DNA of 64,000 bases from Yponomeuta sedellus. Lineage: Eukaryota > Arthropoda > Insecta > Lepidoptera > Yponomeutidae. The notes under the pieces were generated by a model. It saw nothing but the letters and a program-made list of their open reading frames with translations, was not told where the DNA came from and searched no databases. This document shows positions 10,301 to 22,300 of this stretch, piece by piece (within the stretch, counting starts at the first letter, position 1; the number at the start of each line of letters is the position of its first letter). A program made the position numbers and the translations under genes. Where the stretch lies: positions 3,699,501-3,763,500 of the forward strand of contig OW203732.1 of the NCBI GenBank assembly GCA_934045075.1. The letters are read 5' to 3'.

Positions 10301-13300
10301 TTTACGGAACAGATTATTAAAAAGGAAAGGGCCAAGAAAGGTTAAGAAACGCTGAGCAAATTTAGTTTTCGTTCTGGGGATGGGGATTCTTATATTACGT
10401 CTCCTGATTAGAGTTAAGTAATCAGGGAAAAGAAGAAACTGGAGGTACTGCTGAGTGACCACCCTAAATATAAACAGTTGACGTATTGATAGAAGATTTG
10501 TTTCAATGTACAGAGCGGTAGTAAGGAACCTATACGGTTTACTGAAGGTGACCTTAAGTATGGACCTTTGAGCACGTTTGATATCGATCAACATACAATC
10601 CCTAGGCTGGCTGGAAGAAATTTCTTTTGAAATGAGTCTGCGTTTGCACGTACTATGTATCGCAATCTTGTTATTTAAGTGTTATTTTTAATAACGTTTT
10701 ATTGTGCAATAAAGTGAAACAAACAAATCCTTTAGCAACAGCAACAAGTTTCCAGCAACGTAACAAGTTACACAATGAACGAACACAGTCCCTAACTGTT
10801 CCCAGGCGCGCGACCGCCTCCGCAACTTCATATTCTCAGTGGAGCTGTGGTACGAAGCGATCCGCCGGATCGAGGGCCACTTCGGCTCGGCCGTCGGCTC
10901 CTACTTCTACTTCCTGCGGAGCCTCTTCGCGGTCAACCTGGCACTGCTGGCGCTGCAACTCTGCTTCATGGTGATACCACAACGGTTGCACAACGACCTG
11001 GAGTTCAACGCGACCGCGCCCCCGACGATTTTGGACTTTATTAGTGGGAAGGTTAGTGCCATATGTGACTTGGGTATTTGAGTTATTCATGTCCTCTCAA
11101 AATGTATGGAGTGCAATAAAGGGTCTAATCTAATTTCTAAGGGTCTAATCCCCCAGTCCGCGATGCGCCTAGTAGGTGTGCCTTTGGGCGTAAGCTCAGG
11201 GCATATTTGCTGGAGCAGCAAAGACTTTTTTTAAAACCTATTTAGAGGCTAAAAATTTCACCCATGCCGGGATTCGAACCCGCAACCTCTGGCTATCCGT
11301 GCCAGCGCTCTACCAATTGAGCCAATGGGCGACTCACGGCATCAGTGAAATTTCGAACCTCTTTACACTATTCTCTGTATTACGTACAGGCAGCGACATC
11401 TGACTTAAGCAAATTGCATTACTTACAGCCCCGACTACCTACTTTGCAGTTAGGTTTAATATCGGAACGATATCACTGTACCCACATGATTATACTATTT
11501 TTATTTTAATGCACTAACCCGTGCTAAGGAACAAATTTAAAAACCTATTTAGAGGCTAAAAATTTCACCCATGCCGGGATTCGAACCCGCAACCTCTGGC
11601 TATCCGTGCCAGCGCTCTACCAATTGAGCCAATGGGCGACTCACTGCATCAGTGAAATTTCGAACCTCTTTACACTATTCTCTGTATTACGTGCAGACAA
11701 ACACTTAACACAAAAAAAAGGCAAAGACTTCCCTATCCTGTCCAAACTTCTCGCCGCCATTACTAACTTGACTAATCAATTGACTATGTGATCGCATCAA
11801 GGACAGCTGTCTTAATTTCATATTGTTCTTTTTTTATTTTATTGTTTATGGATATTTTATAATATATAAATTGCAATATACATAATATGCAGATATTTAT
11901 TTGAATTGCATCATACCGACCCGCGCACTGGGACACTCGTGAGAGTACTGATCAGGTACTGACTGAAAACCAGCGCTGAGGGCTCACACCCTCAGCAAAA
12001 TGCTGAGTCAGCTGCCTTTTGCAGCAACGGAAACACACCGCGACAAAACTGTTTAAATTGTCTTTACTACCTTACCCTTTGATTGTTCTCCGATAAGTCT
12101 GTTTCGTATTTGTTAGATGTTTTGTGTGTGTGACTGTTGATGCAATAAATGTTTCTCTTTCTTTCTTTTCTCTTAATTTAATCTATTCTGGCTCTTATTA
12201 TCATACAGGCTTTAGGCTGGCTCTTATCATACAGGCTTTAGCTTAGTATAAGGGCCAGCAAACACCATTGTACATTTCTTTATATTACTGATCAAGGCTT
12301 GTTTAGTTATATTAATCATGTACCTTCTGTTAATAACTAAGAAAATGATGTGCATGCAATTATAATTTAATTGATAAATAGTTTAAGTGATGTACAAACC
12401 CACATTATGCTTTTGAACAATAAACAAATTTTTATTTTATATTAAGACGCTTTGAAGTGTTAACTAGCGCCACTAATGGAATAAAAATCATAATTTGTCT
12501 ATGATTTTTCATAGTTTTGTTCAAAAAGTAGACATCTAAAACCATAACCACTATGACAATTATTTTCAGAACCTACAGTCTAGATCTGCAGATCTGCAAA
12601 AACTTCTTGTTGACTTTCCGTTTCTATGTGTGTAAATTAAAAGTAAAGCAAATTAGTGATAAGCAGCTCTTGCAGTAAAATAAAACAAATAAATTGATCG
12701 GCCCATCCTCGTCCATTGACTGACATAGACCACCCAAAAAGCACCTCCTTGTCTTCGGCCGTCCTTTTCCAGCCACTGGCAGTAAACAGGAAACTTGTCC
12801 TTGTTAGAACTGAGATTACCGCACTTAGTCTTATAGTTTGGCGATTGTACGTAGCAAGCTCGAAGGTAAATAACTCATAGCCTTGGGTTTTCACCGATAT
12901 TATCCTTTACAGTTAGCGAGTGGTAAACACGCAAGCGTGTTGCGTGTTTTCTCACACAAGTATTGGTGTCGGTGGTGGTGTGTTCGTGTCTTGCCTCTGC
13001 TTGAAAAAGTGGGAGGGAGGGCGGTGGATTAACTAACCGCATGGTGCTTGTGGGATTTTTGGCGGAATTTAGCAAAGTAATTTTCACTTTTTAATGCTAT
13101 TATGGATTTCCGCAAAGTAACGCCTGATTTTGTACAACAGAGTGGTATTGCAACTGTAACTTCACAAATCATTGGGTCATGCCGGAATTCGAACCAACGA
13201 GCCTTGTAATGAGAAATCGTGTAGCAATCATTCGTATAGGTGGCAACTGACGTACGACTGGAAAAAATATGGTCAGAGTGGAGTTTTTAATTTCTTATAT

Positions 13301-16300
13301 GCCCTTTACTCCACTAAACTACGGCCCGAAGGCAACGCCTCACACTTTACATTGTACATTGACAATCAGAAAACAGAATGTTAATTCTTTACGTTGAAAT
13401 AAATTGCTTCAATAGATTCTGAATAAATTATCTTCATTTGCGCGCCGCAACATCAATATCTCACAACTTATCTCATTGACAGGGCTACTTCGAAGACTCA
13501 CTGCTGTTCTACGGGCACTACCACTCCGGCGACATAGCAGCCCCCGGGCCGACCTACAACATGGCATTCGCTTACTTCTTCACCATGATGAGCGTCTATA
13601 TACTGTTCTTCGGTGTGCTGTGCTATAGGTAATTATAAACTGTAATAATAAAGAACAAAAATAGTTTATATAATTATTTACAGTAATATGCGTACATGCG
13701 TGTGAATGATGGTGTGTTTGTGTGAGTGAAAGAGAGTATTGAGTGATATTTTGCTTAAATCTGACTACACGTCTTCGCATCATCTCATGTATTATAGGGA
13801 TATCATAACAATCTCCTTTTTATCGTACACATTATGTTAATCGCTCGCCATCAAACGTAACTCCTAACCTGTTACGTTAGATGGCGACAAATGAACATTA
13901 TGGTGAGGTATCAGTCCTTTGTATGTCCCTACTGCTGGAGCACGGGTCTCTTCCTGCATCGCAAGAAAGTTAGGCCATGCGCCACCACGGGAGCCAAGTC
14001 CGGGTTGGAGAAGGATTGTAAGACAGGGGCGGGCCTTATCAAGGTCCATAAGGTCCTTGACATGGCTTAACGACGTCTATTACATGACAGCCGCCACCAA
14101 CGGCTTAACGTATTATCACATATGTTACAACATACAGCACCAGAAAGAAAAAGTAATACAAAAAAGAAATAGATGTAGCCTGTGGTACGTCTAAGGGCCG
14201 TTTTCTCCATTTTCTGCGCAAAACTGGATTTCATAATCCGGATCATGCTTGAACGAAGTTAAAAAAAACGATTTATGACCATCCGATTTCTTCGGTAACT
14301 TTTTGATCTGGTTCACGAAATCTAGTTCTTGTAACAGATTAGACAAAAAACGCTAGGATTTGAGGGTGGTAACACTTTTTTATTTTTTTATTTTGAAACG
14401 TATGTGTCAAAAATGTCGAGAATTCTGTGATAGTTCCGGTTATTCTGTGTAATTTCAAAACCAATTTTTGAATTTTGTTTCTGGCGCGGTTTGTTTTGTG
14501 CGAAATTTTGAACGGCTCTCATAAAAGATGATGCAACATTCACCAATAGTGAAAACAATATTTGGTAAAGTAAAACCTTTAACGTCTTTTGGCAGCTGCT
14601 ATCTGCCATTTGTCTGACTGTTAATCTGGTTGTAGAAGCTAATCGTCCAATATCGGCCGTTCAGAGAGTTTAGTTTAAACTTTGGTTTACGATGTTGGAG
14701 AAATCCAATTTGTTATTGTAATCTCGATTAGGAGTCCAAAACCGGATTTAGCTTGCCGTAATCTAGATTTGGTTCTATGGAGAAAACGGCCCTAAGTCTC
14801 GTTCTTACATTTGCAACCTTCGCACAGGACGGCGTATTTGTACCGCCACAACTTCATAGAGACGGGCGGCGGAGTACGCCACGTGTTTGCCAACAAGGTG
14901 TTCAGCGGGTGGGATTTCGGCATCGCTGATGGCAAGGCCGCGGCCCTCAATGCGCACAGCATCTACAATGAGCTAAAGGTACGACGGTGCAAGGTTTAAT
15001 TTCGCGTGTACCTAGTATTACAACATCGGGAGATCGTGGGCTCGAATTCCGGCATGTACGAATGCCTTTCATCATCATCCATTTTTTCTCCAAAATGATT
15101 TTGAAATGGTCACCTAGTTTGACTTGTAACGTTCATTAAGCCGCAGTTTCTGCGCTAGTTTGAACAAAACCTTTTCATTTCATTTCATCATCAACCCGTT
15201 ATGTTCCCGCCGAGGGGCACGTGTCTCTTCCCTAAGGAAGGTATAGGCCATACTCCACCACGGGGGCCAAGTGCGGAATGGTGGAGAATTGCAAGACTAG
15301 TTTCTGATCCTACTGTCAGAAATTTTGGAGCCGCCCTAGGGCCTCTGGGTTGGCTTAACGACTGCAATCTATCGACGTCAGCCGGCACCAACTGCTTAAC
15401 ATTCGGAAAAATGCCACTTGTGTTAGTCATAGTCGGTCACCCATCCATGCACTGAAGGCGCCCTATGTTGCTTAACTTTCGTGATCGTATAAGGTCACTC
15501 AGGCAACCGGAGATACACGAGTGCTTCTCGAATGACCTTTAACGATGTACACTTCTAATGTTATAGTAGCAATACCACACGCTGAAAGTGAAGGAAAACA
15601 TCGTGAGGAAACCTGAGTGTATAAGATGTTCAAATATCTTAGCGCATGAAATTGCCAATCTGCGGTGGGCACGTGTGGTAATAAAGCCCATACTTTTTTC
15701 CTTCTCTGCGAGAAGGCCTATCCTAAATAGGCTAAATAAAAAGTAGGTACCATTTGAACAAGGCGTTCAACTCATGGGACTGTGGAGGCACGGAGCCCGC
15801 ATCTGAATTTCAATTTACTTTTTTCTTACATTTGGTGAGATCTTCCAATATCGTTGGAGACTTCGTAATAATACATTTGGTCATCTTTGTAATCCTCGCC
15901 GCCGACAATGGGTATAATTATCGTACATATTTCGGCCGAATCTTTTTAAAAAACAATGTCCCAGGCACTGCAGCGTTCGACTGGTCCCGTCTAGTGTGAA
16001 TGAAGGTGCCACTGGACGCTCTACAAATCATCTCATTACGTAGATGCAAAGGCCAAAAATTTCTTCATACGAGACTACGGCCCCTTATAGTACGACTCTA
16101 GGACTCTTTCCCATTCCAAAATGTTGAAGTTTTAAATTGTCAATCTTATACTTTTCAGGAACTGCTAGAGGAAGTTCAATTCAATTCAATTCTGTTTTAT
16201 GGATTCAGTGCACTGATTGTCCAGTACAACTTCGCCAATATCACGTGTTAGACAAGACTATAGCCAATCATAAGCGAACAAGGCTCTGTCAGAATTTTGA

Positions 16301-19300
16301 GTCAGTCAGAACTGTTTGTCATTTTTTTTCCCGTTCCCTAAAGAGTTTTTTTTTAAATTAAGAAGTTTAAAATTGTCAACCTTATACTTTTCAGGAACTT
16401 CTGGGCGAAGTTCCCGTTCCCGATCCAAAATTTTTAAATTTTGAAGTTTTAGATATAAAAACCTATTTAGAGGCTAAACATTTCTATTAAAATGCAATTT
16501 GGTTAAGTCAGATGTCGCTGCCTGTAATACAGAGAATAGTGTAAAGAGGTTCGAAATTTCACTGATGCCGTGAGTCGCCCATTGGCTCAATTGGTAGAGC
16601 GCTGGCACGGATAGCCAGAGGTTGCGGGTTCGAATCCCGGCATGGGTGAAATTTTTAGCCTCTAAATAGGTTTTTAAATTTGTTCCTTAGCACGGGTTAG
16701 TGCATTAAAAATAAAAAATAGTGTAAGTTTCAGATTTTCAACCTTATACTATTCAGGAACTTCTACGCGCTATTTTTAATGCACTAGCATTAAAAATAAA
16801 AAATAGTGTAAGTTTCAGATTTTCAACCTTATACTATTCAGGAACTTCTACGCGAAGTTCCCGATCCCATTGCAATTTTTTTAATTTAGAAGTTTTATAT
16901 TGTCAACCTTACACTTTTCAGGAACTCCTGGCAGAAGAGGAGAAAAAGAACACCATTATACCTCTTTCAACAAAAATCGGCCATTACCTAGCCAATATCA
17001 TCCTTACCACTGTCGTGTTAGGGTTCATCGGAGCTGTAGGCTACGGAATCTGGATTCTACTGAGTATTGAGAGCGCACATACTGAACACTGGGAGATCAT
17101 TGTCTCGGCTGCGATTACTTTGGTCGTCTGTTTGAGTCCGCTGCTGTTTTATAATATTGTCAGGTAAGCTAAACAAGTGCCGGTTAAGCCTGACTAAGTA
17201 AATACTTAAGTAACGTTCTGTCGCGCTCTTTTTTGGGAAATTGGATGAAACAGCGCTATAGCTAAGTATTTACTTAGCGAAATTTTCCATTCAGAAACTG
17301 GCCCTAACGGTGTTGTAAAAATATCCTGCGTATATTGCTGTGTGGTGTCGGCTTAGAGAATAGCACCAACCCAAATTTTTCCCGGGAGTGTCGCAAAAGG
17401 CGACTAAGGGACACAAACTCGGGGGTGGGCAGCAGCGCCTCCTGCAGTACAATTCCACCAAACTGCGATCCCCAACCCGCATGCCTAGCGTGTGGATTAT
17501 GGGTATTACCCATCAATGACGGCACAACCTTGCGCTATGGCGCTCATTAGGGGAGGGCTATGTCCAGCAGTGGACTAATATAGCCTGAAGAAGATTGCCA
17601 ATATTACCATGTCCATCACGGAAACCTATTTAAGGCTAAAAATTCCACCCATGCCGGGATTCGAACCCGCGACCTCTGGCTATCCGTGCCAGCGCTCTTT
17701 CCAAATGAGCTAATGGGGGACTCACCGGCATCAGTGAAATTTCGAACCTCTTTACACTATTTTCTGTACTACATACAGGCAGCGACATCTGACTGAAGTA
17801 AATTGCATCACTTACAGCCCCGAGTACCTACTTTGCAGTTAGGTTTTTACATCGGAATGATATCGCTGTACCCACATGATTATACTATATTTATTTTTAA
17901 TGCACCCGTGCTAAGGCCAATTTTAAAAACCTATTTAGTGGCTAAAAATTTCACCCATGCCGGGATTCGAACCCGCAACGATTCGAATTCGATTCGAATA
18001 CAACAATATGTCAAGGTAAAAAAAAACTCCCCACTGGCCATCTTCTCTCAAGTCATCTTAAATCAAATACATCAGTTGCCACCGATAGGATTCCATGATG
18101 GCCTTTTATATGGTCAGATAATGGTCAGCGGTACGGCGCTCAGTGTGACAGAGTATTTTAAGCGAAATTCGGTTTTGCTAGCCATATCCGATACTACAAG
18201 TTCTTTGGTTCCATTCTTCAAGAGATATACCTATACCTAAGTATACAGGGCGTCCCACGGCTATGCCACATGGAGGGAAAGTACCTTTAATATTGTAGAT
18301 GGAACATTTTACTGAAAGAAGACATTATCTTAATTTCAAAAACAATCTAAACTGCATTCATAGATTTTTAAATAATTACACAGTTGAACCGGGAATGGAC
18401 CGCTACACGAGAAAAAAAATACCCTGTAGTTTTTCGCACCGATCGGAAGGCTTCATCATAAGGATTATTTTTTGTTAAATAACACACTATCAGAAATAAA
18501 ACGAAGACCATGAATTTTGTATACGTTACGGCTAGAACCCAAAGCCCGGCTGCTTCTAGTTTTAGCCGGTTAGAACTAGGTGTAGCCATTGCCTCTTGGT
18601 TAAATCTGGTATTAGCCGATTGTTTTCGGATAAAACTAGGTCCAACCAAACCCTAATGGCTGATACGAGGCTTAGCCAATATCATGCCGGCTACAACGTT
18701 ATCCAACCAATCTCTGGTGGCTATTACTACGTGTAACCTATACAGGCTGGTAACCTTGGAAGTCGTATAGGTTATTTTTATTTCTAAAAATCCACAAATA
18801 TAATATGACACTCTACAGATAATTATACAGAAACATCATCATTTTTCTTCTTTATCTTATTGCTTTTAGTAATAAGGCCGCCATTTGTACTTATATTTTT
18901 TATATAATTTCTGTTACTGTAATTTCTGTGTACAATAAAGAATATTCTATCTATCTTCATGAAAATCGTTGAAGACGTTTCGAAGGAGTTCGGTAGTGGT
19001 TCCAATGCATCATTTTCATTAGTTTGCTGTCGCATTACCTAATCGCGTCGACGGTTATTAGTTTATTACATGTTAAATTACGGTTATCTAATAAACAAAA
19101 ATCTCGTGTCACACTGTTTATTATCGATCTTCTCCGAAACGCATTCACCGTAAAGGCCTGCGCAGACGAGGGACTTTTGTCCCCGAGGGACAAAAGTCCC
19201 CGAGGGACAAAAGTCCCTGAATCGTATAAAATGTCCTCCGAGTACTTGTCGCGGAATCAACGCCTACGGTGTGCGGTCATTTGTTCCCCGGAAAATTGCT

Positions 19301-22300
19301 TCCATAGCGTACGCTTAACCAAGCGTACGCTATGGAAGCAAATATTCTGAGATTACATTGTGTTATAATTTACATGAAGTTGAAAAAGAAAAGAAAGAAG
19401 CGCTCGTGGCCTAGGCGAACCGAGTGATTGGAATCAATCACTGGTTAAGCAACAACAGGCGCGGTCAGGTACGGGATGGGTGAGCGTCCCGTGATTTTTC
19501 CGAGCGCTTCCGTGCTTCGCAAGGCACGTTAAGCCTTTGGTGCCGGCTGTCATACAATGGCAGTCGTTAAGCCGTGTCGGAGGCCTTATGGGCGGCTTGA
19601 TAACTTCACCAACCCGGACTTGGCCCCCGTGGTGGAGTATGGCCTAACCTTCCTGCGATACAGGAAGAGACCCGTGCCCCAGCAGTGGGGATATACAAGG
19701 GTTGATAACGAACTATAACGATGAAAAAGAAAAGGCGTTTTAAAAGAAAACAGCGAACTTTTGTTCACTCCGGTCTCTTCATGTCCTCCTCGGTAACTTA
19801 AGGGACTTTTTGTACTGCGTACTTTTAGTCCTTCGTGTGCGTTGTTCTATACAATTTATAAGAGATCTATATCGACGAACAAAAAAGTACCCGGGGGATA
19901 GTCCCTCGTCTGCGCCAGAATCGGTCAAAGGTTAATGAGCCGTTTTCAGCACAAATTCACAAAGCACTTCATAGATGGCGCTCTTACAAGAACACTGTCA
20001 AATTTCGCTCAGCGCAGATTAATGTTGACAGCCGTACGCCGGTTCTTCAATGGCCACGCCTGTAAGCACCCTCTATGAATGGATTTGTGAATTTGTGCTG
20101 AAAAGGATCAGTGGCAAAACGATGTTTGCTAAGTCAGCTAGTAATATCTGAATAATCTGACCCCCAGGTTGGAATACTACTCCCCGCGTACGGCTCTGTA
20201 CGTGACGCTGGCCCGGACGTGTCTGCTGGACTTTGGCACACTGTTCCTCATGCTGTACTTCTGGTCCAACTCCGAAGCTGATGTAAGCTGATCTTGTCCC
20301 TCCGGCATACAATGTCTTCATCCTATAATGTCCTCATTCAATATTGTCCTGATCCTGAAAAGCCTGCATCCTAAAAATTTCTCCTTCCTATTGTTACTAC
20401 TTCTCTTGAGGTAAAAATCGCCAGTCTACCCAGACTGGTTGACCGGTGACTTCAGATTTCCTAGCAACATTTTAGGCGGCCATTTTGAGTGTTATATGGG
20501 TACAATAGCTTAAAAACCAAACAAAAAAACCACACCCACTAAATTATAAAAAAAACCCCCTAAAAACTTAACCCTTCGTCTGGCACAATCTGATAAGGAT
20601 AGCGGTGAGTCTATTTCTTGTACCAAATAGTAATATTACAAGGTAATATTTAATTAAAAAAAATAGTACAAAGAAAACTTCAACTTATATAACAACTTTC
20701 ATATCAGCCCAAAAAGCTAAACAAATTAAATGGTTTATATCGACCGATAGACGCTTGAATTTTAGAGTAAAAGAAAACATTTTTCAATGTCATATTACTT
20801 TGTAAAGCTTGGTTTGTGTTATTGGTTTGTTATGATAAACATTGTTAACCACGATTATTTTCAAAATGTCTAACCTGTACCAGTTAACCGTTACTTATAA
20901 ATGAAAACTATCGTTGTATGGCAACGTGACTTATCCCTGAAAATATTGGTGACGATTTTAAATTCACTTTGTTTTCACATTCTTTTCTACCCTTTTTTGA
21001 AGTTTCTTTCCCTTTTTTGGCTAGATAAAGACATCCTTTAAGTGGTTTCCTTGATTACACTATTTTTATTTTTAATGCACTAACCCGTGCTAAGGAACAA
21101 ATTTAAAAACCTATTTAGAGGCTAAAAATTTCACCCATGCCGGGATTCGAACCCGCAACCTCTGGCTATCCGTACCAGCGCTCTACCAATTGAGCCAATG
21201 GGCGACTCACGGCATCAGTGAAATTTCGAACCTCTTTACACTATTCTGTGAAATTTCACTGATGTCGTGAGTCGCCCATTGGCTCAATTGGTAGAGCGCT
21301 GGTACGGATAGCCAGAGGTTGCGGGTTCGAATCCCGGCATGGGTAAAATATTTAGCCTCTAAATAGGTTTTTAAATTGGTTTCCTTGATCCGACTTGATG
21401 TGTTTTATATCTTTGTTGTACCTATTTTTTGTTTAATCCAGTGCTGGGAGACGGCTTTCGGGCAGGAGGCCTATCGGCTCGTGTTGCTTGACGCGGCGTT
21501 CTCTCTGGTTTTGTTGCCTTTATTTGAGTTCACCCGCGGACTCGTTTTTAAGTAAGTTTTGTTTTGCTTTATTTTTAGTTTTATTTCTCCTTGTTGTTTT
21601 ATCTACTTTGGGTTTTGAAGTATATAAATTAAACATTTTTATTTTTTGTGCTTAAATTATAATTCTTAGACTACCAAATATACACAACATTTTTCGTACG
21701 ATGTCACACACTACACACTTCATATTTGATTTGACCGACTTTCTAACCAAATGTTGTGGGCTCCTTTGCTTACCGATGTCGTGTAGAACCTGAATGTAAC
21801 TCAATCCCATTTCTCAAAATTTTCTGTTTATTTTTAACTTCGCGGTTTTAACGTAAACTTGTCCCCTGGTAAAAGTTTGTAACATTGCAAACCTTCTTAC
21901 ACAATTTTTTAATGGTTCTTCCATTCTTTTCTTCCATTAAGATCACTACCCATGAGCATTCGAAAAATAGTGTATTTTATTAAGATTTTTAATTTTTTTT
22001 ATAAGTAAAATCTATTTGTTGAGCACTACGGTGTTACCTTTCTTTTCTGCAACACTACATCTGTTTATTTATGCCAGACATTTTCATAATCGACATAATA
22101 AGAACTACAAGAATCTAAATTTAACAACTGACAGTATGTAAAAACGATATTTGCTTTTGCTGAAAATCAGCGTCGGCAGTGGAGCATGTTCCCTGGCGAC
22201 TTTAAGCTGAGCATAAGGCCTTTTGCCAAATTTAGTTCTTAAGACATTTTCTCAGTTATTGTACCTTGTTTATTTATTTTTTTATTATTATTATTATATA

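Noticed and set aside
16560..16650. A functional tRNA gene in the CTATTTAGAGGC core (also at 11270, 21280, 37970, 40440 and 45540)
   Set aside because: Many dispersed copies share the same long flanks, the anticodon loop has C instead of T at position 33, and no termination run follows directly. They are tRNA-like retroposons.
17803..18240. 145-codon + strand open frame
   Set aside because: It begins inside a tRNA-like element read in reverse and passes through unrelated intron, with no recognisable domain.
19398..19500. A 5S rRNA gene
   Set aside because: Only about 60 bp resemble 5S rRNA, the first third is replaced, and the unit is a dispersed 360-bp repeat with its own tail.
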